Source: Candidatus Bipolaricaulota bacterium | GTDB lineage: Bacteria; Bipolaricaulota; Bipolaricaulia; UBA7950; UBA9294 | Direction: 5' to 3' | Length of the DNA: 44,538 nucleotides | NCBI GenBank assembly: GCA_003979035.1 | Contig: RXOA01000043.1 | Coordinates: forward strand, 1 to 44,538 | Part shown: in pieces, positions 6,916 to 14,993 of the stretch | How the letters are laid out: each line of letters begins with the position of its first letter | How positions within the stretch are numbered: the stretch's first letter is position 1 | Translations under genes and position numbers: made by a program | Notes under the pieces: model-generated | Databases searched by the model: none | Told to the model about the DNA's origin: nothing | What the model saw: the letters and a program-made list of their open reading frames with translations, nothing else

Positions 6916-7289
6916 GTCGACCTCCTTTGCCCAGCATCCGTCCCTATTGCCTCGGATGCGACGCGAGTCCAGAGTGGAAATCGAGGACACAAGGCCCCCC
7001 TATTGCGACCGCAAAGCCCCGCCTGCCATGTGCCGCTGACAAGGCCGCAGTGCCAGCTGCGAACGAGGAGAGCGGAATTGCGTTTGCCGATCCCAACAGA
7101 GAACGCCCGGTTTGGCGACCGTCCACTGCAACGACTCATCCCATTTCCCTGACCCTACGACGATTGACCATGCCGGGGCAACTTCATGGTCGATTCAAGA
7201 CATCCGGCCCAATCGATCGGGGCAGTTTCCCTTGCCGCGGATCAAGAGCTGCCTGAAAATCATGCCGTACGCTGGAAGAGGGGGAGACG
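6916..7289. other. Gene-free divergent intergenic region
   Basis: This 374-bp stretch separates the Ala-X gene from the lipoprotein gene, and regulatory sequences for both should lie here. The only clear element is a perfect inverted repeat, GACCATG (7166-7172) and CATGGTC (7185-7191), around a 12-base loop; it could be an operator or a hairpin. No convincing promoter hexamers were found. Open frames here have no recognisable protein character. Confidence 0.6.
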
Positions 7290-7757
7290 ATGTTCAACAC
7301 TGTTTGCAGGGGGAAAGCCATGTTGACGGCCGCCGTCGGCACGGGGATTCTTTGCTCCATCCTGCTCGGCGGGTGCGCCATTTTGTCGCCGCCGGCCGCC
7401 GTCGGTGGAACATGGTCCGGACAGATTACCTGGGATGCAAGCGGGTTGTGGAGTCCGTTCTCGATGACGCTTGTTCAAGATGGATCAGCAATCCAAGGCG
7501 AGGTCCGCCTCTCAGGACCGGGGGGGCAGTCGTTCGCAATTGTCGTCAACGACGGGTCAGTCGGAGGCAGGGACTTCTCCCTCGACGCCAGCGGAACGAT
7601 GAGCCTGGTCTCGCCTTCGGTGCTTGTCCAACTCGCCTTGGATGGTGAAGTGGATGACACCAGAGTCACAGGAACGGGAACTCAATGGAACGACGGTGCG
7701 CCCAATACGTTCGAATGGTTCGCCGATCTCATCGCTCCCGCCGAGCCCGATGATTAG
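7290..7757 (+). CDS. Small lipoprotein of unknown function
   Basis: The 155-residue product starts at ATG 7290 behind a GGGGGAG Shine-Dalgarno. An in-frame ATG at 7320 also has a GGGGG ahead of it and is an alternative start. The N-terminus is a lipoprotein signal: a basic residue, a hydrophobic stretch, then the lipobox LLGGC with the lipidated Cys at residue 29. The mature part (about 126 residues) is beta-rich, with GTWSGQITWD near residue 40 and alternating polar and hydrophobic strands throughout. It resembles small lipocalin-like or META-like envelope proteins in style only. It converges on the chagasin-domain gene with a 68-bp gap. Confidence 0.85.
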   Translation: MFNTVCRGKAMLTAAVGTGILCSILLGGCAILSPPAAVGGTWSGQITWDASGLWSPFSMTLVQDGSAIQGEVRLSGPGGQSFAIVVNDGSVGGRDFSLDASGTMSLVSPSVLVQLALDGEVDDTRVTGTGTQWNDGAPNTFEWFADLIAPAEPDD

Positions 7758-7825
7758 CGTAGCCGCAAACGGGAAACCGCTCCCACCGTGAATTCTCCGG
7801 GGATCTCCGGCTGCCGATGGTCTGA

Positions 7826-9142
7826 CTACGTTTCAGCTGCGGGGGCCGCGACAAAGACCGTAAGCGTGAACGTGTTCGAAGGGGTGTCATCCCATGCGCG
7901 TTTGTACGCAAGCTGGACCAGCGCTTGACCAGCAGCCTCACCAACGATGACGAACCGCTGGATGCCGCCGGATCCGATGCCCCCGGAAACGACATCATCC
8001 GCAAAATAGCAGCCGCTCTCTGCCCCGACGAGATCCACGATTCCCGCCGGCTCGAGCGAGATGAGCTCCCACCGGTACCCCGTCGTCGGATTCGACGGCA
8101 AATCGATGGCCAATGTCTCGCCGGGAGAAAGCATCACCGCCCGTCCGTCAGCTGCGTCGACGTCCACAATGCGAAGATCCACCGCGTCTTCGCCCGGAGT
8201 CACCGAGATCTGGTCCAAGTAGGCATACGGGTGGGCGGATCGACTCAGCTGAACCCGGACGATTCCTTCGATGCGAACCATCTTTCCTAGGTCCTCTGTC
8301 ATCTCCGGATCCAACCCGGCCGGGGTCTCCCCAACCGCGTAGATATACCAGCCATCCGCTCCAAACACCCAGCAATTGCAGCCGTCGTAGATGCAGTCCG
8401 GTGGGATGCCATCGACAAGTTCGGCCATTGCGCCGTAGTACTGCCCATCCAACTGTACGCCTCGTCCTTCATGCGCTCGCGGATCAGCGAGGATTGCCGC
8501 CAGGTCGGGGGACGCGGCCTCCGCATCGTCGCCCAATGAAACAAGGCATGCCAGCACTGCGCTGTCGTTAACGACGGCAAATGCACCTGCGGTCTCGTCG
8601 ACCTCAGAGTTGACATCATCACGGCCGCCATCTGCGTGCGGTGCTGCACGAAGTCGGAAACCTTCCGTGACAAGCATCGGATCGAGAAGCACATACGCAC
8701 CCCGAGCCAAGTACCCGGTGGTGCCGGTCTCCGGCGGCGCCTCTCCACACGGCTCAAACGGATTGTCCAAGTGCAGCGTTCCCGCTTCGGCCACGGAGCC
8801 GTCGAGATGGTGCAACGAGATCGCCACGTCAAGATCGAATCCGGTCCCCCCGAGAATCCTGTCGGACACCCACGCCGTTACATTCACTGCCGCTTGCACG
8901 ATTGCAGCCCCTGTGTCACGCTGTGCCGGCCACGTCCACTCCGCGTAGTCTCCTTCATCCGCACACCACATGCGCTCAACTTGCGTCCCCGATCCATCAA
9001 ACGCATCGGGGTCAGGCAGCGACGTACGGACCGCGGATTCGGCGACAGCCGCGACACCGGCCAAGGCAAGACACGCCATTATCCCCAGCTCGATCATCAA
9101 CAAGGCTGCCCCACGCGTTCTCCCCTTCATTGCCTTGGTCAT
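7826..9142 (-). CDS. Secreted multidomain protein with C-terminal chagasin-type (I42) inhibitor domain
   Basis: The product has 438 residues. An N-terminal hydrophobic segment (about residues 12-34) serves as signal peptide or anchor. A beta-rich region with several Cys follows (about 45-215), then an OB-like segment (GRGVQLDGQYYG to VRIEGIVRV, about 225-320). The last 103 residues match chagasin cysteine-protease inhibitors: NPTTGY at 351-356, GSGG at 390-393 and RAW at 415-417 correspond to the three inhibitory loops (NPTTG, GxGG, RPW). The start ATG at 9142 has AAAGGAG upstream and overlaps the hyuB stop as ATGA, so it is translationally coupled to hyuAB. That pairing is unexpected. The inhibitor domain is clear; its target protease is unknown. 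Confidence 0.85.
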   Translation of the reverse strand: MTKAMKGRTRGAALLMIELGIMACLALAGVAAVAESAVRTSLPDPDAFDGSGTQVERMWCADEGDYAEWTWPAQRDTGAAIVQAAVNVTAWVSDRILGGTGFDLDVAISLHHLDGSVAEAGTLHLDNPFEPCGEAPPETGTTGYLARGAYVLLDPMLVTEGFRLRAAPHADGGRDDVNSEVDETAGAFAVVNDSAVLACLVSLGDDAEAASPDLAAILADPRAHEGRGVQLDGQYYGAMAELVDGIPPDCIYDGCNCWVFGADGWYIYAVGETPAGLDPEMTEDLGKMVRIEGIVRVQLSRSAHPYAYLDQISVTPGEDAVDLRIVDVDAADGRAVMLSPGETLAIDLPSNPTTGYRWELISLEPAGIVDLVGAESGCYFADDVVSGGIGSGGIQRFVIVGEAAGQALVQLAYKRAWDDTPSNTFTLTVFVAAPAAET

Positions 9143-10851
9143 CGTACGCTCCTTTCGCCGTCTTCATTCGTCTGCAATGAAATCTCCCCCACCCCTACCC
9201 GTTTCGCCGTCACGCGACCCTCGATCCGATCTCGCTCTCGGGCCATCGGGTCTCGCATCCCGATCGGTCCGAGTCCGCCGCCGCCCGGAGTCCGGATACT
9301 AAGGACATCTCCATCGCGGAGCTCCAAAACCACCTTGCCCGGAAGGGGCGTCGCCTGCGTATTGCCGTTGATCAGGAGGTTCTCCCCTGGTGCCCCGTCC
9401 TGCCCTCCGCTGATCCCGTACGGCGCATGGGTTCGACGATCGGTCAGCAACGACGCGTGAGCCGTGTGAGCCGTGGGCATCAAGTCGCGCCGCACTCCCA
9501 TTCCCCCTCGGTACATCCCATCTCCTCCACTATCGGCAATCAACTCGTATCGGACAACCCGCAGAGGGTACGCAATCTCCAACGCTTCGACCGGTGTATT
9601 CAACGTATTGGTCATATGCGTGTGGATTCCATCGATCCCATCCGATCGCGGACGCCCCCCCATGCCGCCGGCGATCGTCTCGTACAGGGCATACGGTTTC
9701 CCTGAGCGAGGATCGGCTCCGCCAATGGTCACGTTGTTCATGGTTCCCTGGCAAGCGGCCATGGAGCGCTCCGGACACAGTCTATGGATTGCTCCAAAAA
9801 GACAATCGACAATCCGCTGTGATGTTTCCAGGTTCCCGCCGACCACCGCCGCCGGTGGCAGTGCGTGTACGATCGATCCCCGCGGAGCCTTGATCGTCAA
9901 CATCCGATAGCATCCGCCATTGGGAGGAATCGATGGATCGGTTATGGCACGAAGGACGTAGTAGACGGCAGATGCCGTAACCGCTTCCACCGCGTTGATC
10001 GGACCGTCCACCTGAGGGCTCGATCCGCGAAAGTCAACGCACACTCCGTCGCCGCGGACCGCAACACGCACCGCAATGCGGATGTCCCGATGACCTCTTC
10101 CGTCATCGTCAAGGACATCCTCGAAATACGCTTCTCCATCAGGGATCCGGCGAATCTGCTCCCGCATCCTCCGCTCCGAGTAGTCTTGGATGGCCTGCAT
10201 CGCGCCGGTAAGGACCTCGGCCCCGTGACGCTGTGCCAGCGCGACCATTCTCCGAACCCCGGTGACGCATGCCGCATACTGCGCCTGAAGATCGCCTCTC
10301 CGTTCCTCGGGCGTTCGAACGTTGGCAAGGATCAGATCCAACAAATCCTCACGAATCACGCCCCTCTTCCAGAGCAGAATCGGGGGAATTCGCAGCCCTT
10401 CCTGGAAAATCTCGGTCGCATCTCCGGCGACGCTCCCCGGGCTCTTTCCCCCAATATCGGAATGGTGGGCTCGCGAGGACGCGTATCCCAGCAATCGTTC
10501 TCCGAAGAACACGGGGGCGACAAACGTCACGTCGGGAAGATGCGCTCCACCGGCGAACGGATCGTTGACCACGGCAACATCACCGTCACCGAAACACTCG
10601 ATCTTCTTCCGAACCGCGGCCACTGAGTACGGCATCGCGCCAAGATGAACGGGGATTGACTCCGCCTGTGCCACAAGTTCGCCTCCGGCATCAAACAACG
10701 CGCACGAGCAATCCCGCCGTTCCTTGATGTTCGGACCGTATGCCGTGCGAACGAGGTTCACGTTCATCTCCTCGGCCGCCGCGGCCAGCGCATGGCGGAT
10801 GACTTCGAGTGTGATCGGATCCACATGCTGTTCGTCGACGTCCTGTCTCAT
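9139..10851 (-). CDS. hyuB: Hydantoinase/oxoprolinase family, B subunit
   Basis: The likely start is ATG at 10851, which overlaps the hyuA stop as ATGA and is followed by the family opening VDPITLEVIRHAL; a longer upstream frame is an unconserved extension. That gives 570 residues, normal for HyuB. Motifs seen include RRDCSCALFD, HLGAMPYSV, NDPFAGGAHLPD, HHSDIGGKSPGS and, near the end, GGVGVRRD-like and TPGGGGLG segments. Family members work with HyuA in ATP-dependent opening of N-methylhydantoin, 5-oxoproline or related cyclic amides, or as acetone or acetophenone carboxylase subunits. The substrate cannot be read from sequence. Confidence 0.95.
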   Translation of the reverse strand: MRQDVDEQHVDPITLEVIRHALAAAAEEMNVNLVRTAYGPNIKERRDCSCALFDAGGELVAQAESIPVHLGAMPYSVAAVRKKIECFGDGDVAVVNDPFAGGAHLPDVTFVAPVFFGERLLGYASSRAHHSDIGGKSPGSVAGDATEIFQEGLRIPPILLWKRGVIREDLLDLILANVRTPEERRGDLQAQYAACVTGVRRMVALAQRHGAEVLTGAMQAIQDYSERRMREQIRRIPDGEAYFEDVLDDDGRGHRDIRIAVRVAVRGDGVCVDFRGSSPQVDGPINAVEAVTASAVYYVLRAITDPSIPPNGGCYRMLTIKAPRGSIVHALPPAAVVGGNLETSQRIVDCLFGAIHRLCPERSMAACQGTMNNVTIGGADPRSGKPYALYETIAGGMGGRPRSDGIDGIHTHMTNTLNTPVEALEIAYPLRVVRYELIADSGGDGMYRGGMGVRRDLMPTAHTAHASLLTDRRTHAPYGISGGQDGAPGENLLINGNTQATPLPGKVVLELRDGDVLSIRTPGGGGLGPIGMRDPMARERDRIEGRVTAKRVGVGEISLQTNEDGERSVR

Positions 10852-12974
10852 CCCGGTGCCTCCGCGCCCTGAATCCGCGTCGGATAGAGCAGGAGGTTCC
10901 CGGCTCCGTCGTCCACGGCCTCCCAATTCGGAGGAACGATTGTCGTTGCGTCATCGCTCAGCAACACCGCAGGCCCCAGGAGCCGTCTCCCCGGCAGCAG
11001 AACCCTGCGCTCGACGAACGGCGTTTGCCTCTGAGTCGGTCCTTGATCGCCACGGAACCAGGCGTTGCCGCAACCCAGTGTCGGAAGTTCCGCGTCGCTC
11101 AAGACCGGGAGTCCCTCGATTTCCTCACCCAACAAGAAGCTCGATGCTGCTTGCTGCCGATCATCGGCACGAGCAACGGCACGGACGCGGACCGATACAA
11201 CCTCGACACCCGTCTCCCATGCAGCATAGCCGTACCGTTCATGGTGGGCTTCATGAAATCGACGCTCCGCCGTGTCTGCAAGCGCGGCCAATCCTTCTCG
11301 AACCTCGCTCTCCGTCCCGCGCACCAGCTTCAGTGACAACTCATGTGCCTGACCGACATAGCGAAGATCACAAAGCAATTCGAAACCGATCTCCCGGCAA
11401 AGTGGCTCATCTTCGGCAAATCGACTCCGTGCCTGGTCAAGAAGGCGTACCGCTCCCGCGAGCAGCCGGTCCCCACACGAGCGCAGCGGTGCTACGATCC
11501 CTTGACTGAAATCGTAGCCTGTGCGCCCGGCCAGCAGCCCGTACGCAGAGAGAACGCCGGCCATCGAGGGAATGATGGCACACCTGATCCCCAGCCGCGC
11601 GGCAAGGCTTGCCGCGTGAAGAGGGCCGGCCCCGCCGAATGCCGCAAGCGCGAACTCCCGCGGATCATGACCACGTTCCACCGAGATGACGCGTATCGCC
11701 CCTTCCATGGCTGCATCCGCCACCTCGAGAATTCCAAGGGCGGTCCTCTCCAAGGGAAGTTCGAGCTTCTGTGCGAGCGTGTTGACGGCCCGTGTGGCCG
11801 CATCGGCATCCAGGTTCGGAAGTCCGCCAAGAGGATGATCGGGATGAAGATGCCCCAGCACAAGATGCGCATCCGTGACCGTCGGCTCGGCGCCGCCGCT
11901 CCCATAGCAAGCCGGCCCGGGATCAGCGCCTGCGCTCTGCGGTCCGATCCGAAGCGAGCCGCCATCATCAACCCAGGCGATGCTTCCGCCTCCCGCCCCG
12001 ATGGTGTGAATGTCGACCATCGGCAACGCGACCCGGTATCCGCCGATCATTCCTTCCGTGGTATACGCGGCTTCGCCATCACGAACGAGTGAAACGTCGC
12101 AGCTCGTCCCGCCCATATCCAACGCGATCAGATCGTCGATCCCCATTGCACGGCCAACTTGGATCGCGCCTTCAACACCTCCGGCGGGGCCGGACAGCAG
12201 CAGGCGCACCGGCTGCTCGCAGGCACGAGCAACGCTTGTCACGGCACCACTTGATTGCATGACTTGCCACGGACATTCCATACCCAGCCCGCGGCTTCGT
12301 TCGTGGAGTTCGGTCAGGTAGGCGCGCACCCGAGGCGCCAGCGCCGCGTTGATCACAGTGGTCGAAGTCCTCTCGTACTCGCGAAACTCAGGCACCAACT
12401 CCGAAGAAAGCGTCACCGGAACGCCAATCGACGATCGCAGAACTTCCCCGATCCTTTGCTCGTGCGCAGGTTCGAGGTACGAGAACAACAAACAAACAGC
12501 AACCGCTTCCACGGCCTGCTCGCTCAGGGAAGCCACAAGCAGGCTGAGCGAGGCCTCGTCAAGCGGCATCAGAATCATACCGTCACTGGCAACCCGTTCC
12601 GCGATTTCTCGCCGTAGATCCCTCGGAACAATCGGCGTCGGTCTGCCGACATCAAGATCGTACAACGAAGATCGATTCTGGCGCCCGATCTCGAGAACGT
12701 CGCGAAACCCCTCGGTGGTGACAAGCGCGGTGCGCGCCCACTTCCCCTCAAGGAGTGCATTGGTCGCCACGGTCGAGCCATGCGCTATCCGGACCACATC
12801 GTTCGCAGAAAGCGCCGCACTTCCGGCGCGACAGAGGTTTGCCAGTCCGGACAAAACGGCTTCGGCGGGAGCGCTCGGCGTTGACGTGAACTTGTAGCGC
12901 CCGAACTGCCCATCCCGAAACACCACCACATCGACGAACGTTCCGCCTATGTCGATCCCCATTGTCGTGGCCAT
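10848..12974 (-). CDS. hyuA: Hydantoinase/oxoprolinase family, A subunit
   Basis: The 708-residue product begins MATTMGIDIGGTFVDVVVF, the acetate kinase-like phosphate-binding motif of HyuA. A second nucleotide-fold motif, DMGGTSCDVSLV, lies near residue 290, followed by IGAGGGSIAW and FGGAGPLHA, all typical of ATP-dependent hydantoinase/5-oxoprolinase A subunits. It is the first gene of the hyuA-hyuB-chagasin operon. No Shine-Dalgarno lies at useful distance before ATG 12974. Instead a TATACT box ends six bases upstream, which suggests a leaderless mRNA. Cytoplasmic amide or hydantoin metabolism is likely; the exact substrate is unknown. Confidence 0.95.
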   Translation of the reverse strand: MATTMGIDIGGTFVDVVVFRDGQFGRYKFTSTPSAPAEAVLSGLANLCRAGSAALSANDVVRIAHGSTVATNALLEGKWARTALVTTEGFRDVLEIGRQNRSSLYDLDVGRPTPIVPRDLRREIAERVASDGMILMPLDEASLSLLVASLSEQAVEAVAVCLLFSYLEPAHEQRIGEVLRSSIGVPVTLSSELVPEFREYERTSTTVINAALAPRVRAYLTELHERSRGLGMECPWQVMQSSGAVTSVARACEQPVRLLLSGPAGGVEGAIQVGRAMGIDDLIALDMGGTSCDVSLVRDGEAAYTTEGMIGGYRVALPMVDIHTIGAGGGSIAWVDDGGSLRIGPQSAGADPGPACYGSGGAEPTVTDAHLVLGHLHPDHPLGGLPNLDADAATRAVNTLAQKLELPLERTALGILEVADAAMEGAIRVISVERGHDPREFALAAFGGAGPLHAASLAARLGIRCAIIPSMAGVLSAYGLLAGRTGYDFSQGIVAPLRSCGDRLLAGAVRLLDQARSRFAEDEPLCREIGFELLCDLRYVGQAHELSLKLVRGTESEVREGLAALADTAERRFHEAHHERYGYAAWETGVEVVSVRVRAVARADDRQQAASSFLLGEEIEGLPVLSDAELPTLGCGNAWFRGDQGPTQRQTPFVERRVLLPGRRLLGPAVLLSDDATTIVPPNWEAVDDGAGNLLLYPTRIQGAEAPG

Positions 12975-12980
12975 CGCCCG

Positions 12981-13010
12981 AGTATAGCCATCCTCCGCCA
13001 GAATCGACAA
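12981..13010 (-). promoter_or_regulatory. Promoter of the hyuA operon, predicted leaderless
   Basis: Read on the minus strand, TTGTCG (13005-13010) is followed after 18 bp by TATACT (12981-12986). The -10 box ends six bases before the hyuA ATG, so transcription would begin at or within a base or two of the start codon. Confidence 0.6.
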
Positions 13011-13284
13011 CGCTCAAGGTAAATAGAGTAGACGTACGGACATTGCCGTCACCTTGCCGAGCGTCGTTCACAAGAAGGCCCCACGCGAACCCCGGGTTGC
13101 GGCTGCATTGCAGCGAAACCATCACCGCGACCGCCCCGGCGGCGTGCCCGCCTTCAGCGACAGGGACACCGCGCACATCGAGCGTTTCCGCAATCCCTAC
13201 ATGCGTAGGCTGCATGCCCACGACCAGAAGTCGCGCGGAAACGGCGGGCCGAATCACCTGCGTGATGTGTCGAGCGTCGCTCCT

Positions 13285-13304
13285 CACGCACGCACGCACG
13301 CACG
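13285..13304. repeat. (CACG)5 tetranucleotide microsatellite
   Basis: Five perfect copies of CACG stand in tandem, upstream of the tdh promoter. Such tracts can vary in length by slippage; here it is in a non-coding region. Confidence 0.95.
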
Positions 13305-13421
13305 TAACTTGAACGCGTCCCGCACAACACGGCCAAGATGCAGACCGAGCCGAATCGCCAACGATCGCGGCGATCGCCTGCAACGTGAACGATGTTGCTC
13401 GTCCTCACCGTTCCGCTCGCG

Positions 13422-13427
13422 TACAAT
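13422..13427 (+). promoter_or_regulatory. Possible -10 box of the threonine dehydrogenase gene
   Basis: TACAAT matches five of six bases of the -10 consensus and lies 38 bases before the TTG start, with two Shine-Dalgarno-like purine runs in between. The nearest -35-like TTGCTC is 21 bp away, which is too far for a standard promoter. Confidence 0.4.
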
Positions 13428-13465
13428 CTCCGCGTTCATCCAAGGAGACAAGACAGGAGGAAGCT

Positions 13466-14449
13466 TTGGGCAACACGAAACGCATCTTGGTGACCGGCGC
13501 CGTGGGGCAGATCGGCTCGGAGCTGACGCTCGCACTCCGAGACCGCTATGGGTCGGAAAACGTCGTTGCAGCAGGACACCGTTCTCAGCCCAGCCCCGTG
13601 CTGCGGGATTCAGGGCCGTTCACATGGATCGATGTCACGGATCGTTCGCAGTTGAAAGCGGCCGTTGTCGACTACAAGATCAACACGATCTATCACATGT
13701 CGGCTATCCTTTCCGCCGTCGGTGAGAAGAAGCCTCAGCTGGCGTGGGAAGTCAATATCGATGGACTGACCAACGTTCTTGAGGTCGCCCGAGAGCTCAA
13801 CACCGATCAGGTCTTCCTCCCCAGTTCAATCGCCGTGTTCGGACCGGAGACACCTCGCGATTGCGCTCCCCAGAACACGGTCTTGCGGCCAACGACCATG
13901 TATGGCGTCACGAAGGTCGCTGGAGAGCTTCTGTGCAAGTACTACGTCGAGCGTTTTGGGATGGACATTCGAGGCCTTCGCTATCCCGGCATTATCTCCA
14001 GCGAGACCCTCCCGGGAGGAGGGACAACGGACTACGCCGTGGCGATCTTCTACGCTGCCGTCGCCGGCAAGCCCTACGTGTGCTTCGTTCGTGAAGACAC
14101 GGTCCTTCCGATGATGTACATGCCGGATTGCATCAAAGCGACCATCGATCTGATGGAAGCCGACCGATCCCGGCTGTCCCGTCACGCCGACTTCAACATC
14201 GCCGCACTCAGTTTCTCCGCAAGCGCGCTTGCGGCGGAGATCGGCAAGCTTGTCCCCGGGTTCACCTGTACGTATGAGCCAGATTTCCGGCAGCGAATCG
14301 CCGACTCTTGGCCCAAAGCCGTGGATGATTCCGCTGCTCGGAAGCAGTGGGATTGGCAACCCGACTACGATCTTCCTTCCATGACAAGGGACATGATTGA
14401 TCGACTCTCGGAGCGGGCTCGACGAGGTGACCTTCCGGACGCCACCTAA
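13466..14449 (+). CDS. L-threonine 3-dehydrogenase, short-chain (SDR/epimerase-like) type
   Basis: The start is TTG at 13466, five bases after AGGAGG, giving 327 residues. The NAD-binding motif VTGAVGQIG lies at residues 9-17 and the catalytic YxxxK at Y146 and K150. The segments GGGTTDYAVAIFYAAV and VLPMMYMPDCIKATIDLME, and the ending EPDFRQRIADSWP, are hallmarks of the SDR-type L-threonine dehydrogenase rather than of UDP-galactose epimerase. The enzyme oxidises L-threonine to 2-amino-3-ketobutyrate with NAD+, which is then cleaved to glycine and acetyl-CoA or lost as aminoacetone. No kbl (lyase) gene is adjacent. It is monocistronic and ends at a strong terminator shared with the ribosomal superoperon. 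Confidence 0.92.
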   Translation: MGNTKRILVTGAVGQIGSELTLALRDRYGSENVVAAGHRSQPSPVLRDSGPFTWIDVTDRSQLKAAVVDYKINTIYHMSAILSAVGEKKPQLAWEVNIDGLTNVLEVARELNTDQVFLPSSIAVFGPETPRDCAPQNTVLRPTTMYGVTKVAGELLCKYYVERFGMDIRGLRYPGIISSETLPGGGTTDYAVAIFYAAVAGKPYVCFVREDTVLPMMYMPDCIKATIDLMEADRSRLSRHADFNIAALSFSASALAAEIGKLVPGFTCTYEPDFRQRIADSWPKAVDDSAARKQWDWQPDYDLPSMTRDMIDRLSERARRGDLPDAT

Positions 14450-14547
14450 GGGCGATCTGCCAGGATCCCGCCTCGGACCATCCGCTGAGGTCGCCCGGGC
14501 AAATCCGTGCCCCCTTGCGTGCGGACCCCAATTGTCGAAGAAAGCGA

Positions 14548-14579
14548 GAAGCCGCTGATCTTTGAAGATCAGCGGCTTC
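14548..14579. terminator. Bidirectional rho-independent terminator
   Basis: GAAGCCGCTGATC (14548-14560) pairs perfectly with GATCAGCGGCTTC (14567-14579) across a six-base loop. TTCCCATTTGCTTC follows on the plus strand and a CTTTCTTC run on the minus strand. It closes both the tdh transcript and the superoperon ending at rplQ. Confidence 0.92.
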
Positions 14580-14642
14580 TTCCCATTTGCTTCTTGACGT
14601 CGGACTCGGTCTTCCCGAATCCGGACGCTTGAGCGTCTGCTG

Positions 14643-14993
14643 CTAGACCAGCATCAGACGAGCGAGTTCAGCACCATCGCCTTGCCTGGGTCCAAGCTTC
14701 AAGACACGTGTATACCCGCCTTGCCGATCCGCGAACCTTGGCCCCACTTCCTCGAATAGCTTGTCCACCGCCGCCTTGTCCTGCAAGCGAGAGAATGCGA
14801 TTCGGCGAGCATGCAAATCGCCCCTCCGCGCCAGCGTGATCAGCCGCTCGGAATAGCGCTGCGTTGCCTTTGCCCGCGCCAGTGTCGTGTCCACCTTGTC
14901 GTAGAGAATGAGCCCCACGGAAAGGTTTGCAAGGACGCTCTCGCGACGAGCCTTGACCATCCCCAGCTTCTCCGTGTCTTGTCTATGCCGCAT
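14643..14993 (-). CDS. rplQ: Ribosomal protein bL17
   Basis: The 116-residue product opens MRHRQDTEKLGM and ends with the family's GGYTRVLKLGPRQGDGAELARL. L17 is a large-subunit protein near the exit tunnel. The start overlaps the end of rpoA by 11 bp. It is the last gene of the superoperon, 60 bp before the bidirectional terminator. Confidence 0.98.
   Translation of the reverse strand: MRHRQDTEKLGMVKARRESVLANLSVGLILYDKVDTTLARAKATQRYSERLITLARRGDLHARRIAFSRLQDKAAVDKLFEEVGPRFADRQGGYTRVLKLGPRQGDGAELARLMLV

Larger units (their letters stand above)
12975..13465. other. Gene-free region between hyuA and the threonine dehydrogenase gene
   Basis: This 491-bp stretch holds the hyuA promoter at one end and the tdh promoter at the other. 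In the middle is a tetranucleotide microsatellite (13285-13304). A minus-strand frame over about 13060-13270 has a hydrophobic, Gly/Val-rich, protein-like composition but runs without a stop into hyuA and has no site for initiation. It may be a decayed gene fragment. No RNA gene was recognised. Confidence 0.5.

Noticed and set aside
6903..7256. Plus-strand ORF between the Ala-X and lipoprotein genes
   Set aside because: It starts inside the Ala-X signal-peptide region antisense, is low in hydrophobic residues and has no ribosome binding site.
12748..13383. Minus-strand 211-codon ORF upstream of and overlapping hyuA
   Set aside because: It runs over 220 bases into hyuA in another frame and has no usable start; only its upstream part is protein-like, so it is noted as a possible remnant instead.
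13395..13427. Full sigma70 promoter for tdh
   Set aside because: TACAAT is good but the only -35-like hexamer, TTGCTC, is 21 bp away; only the -10 box is reported.
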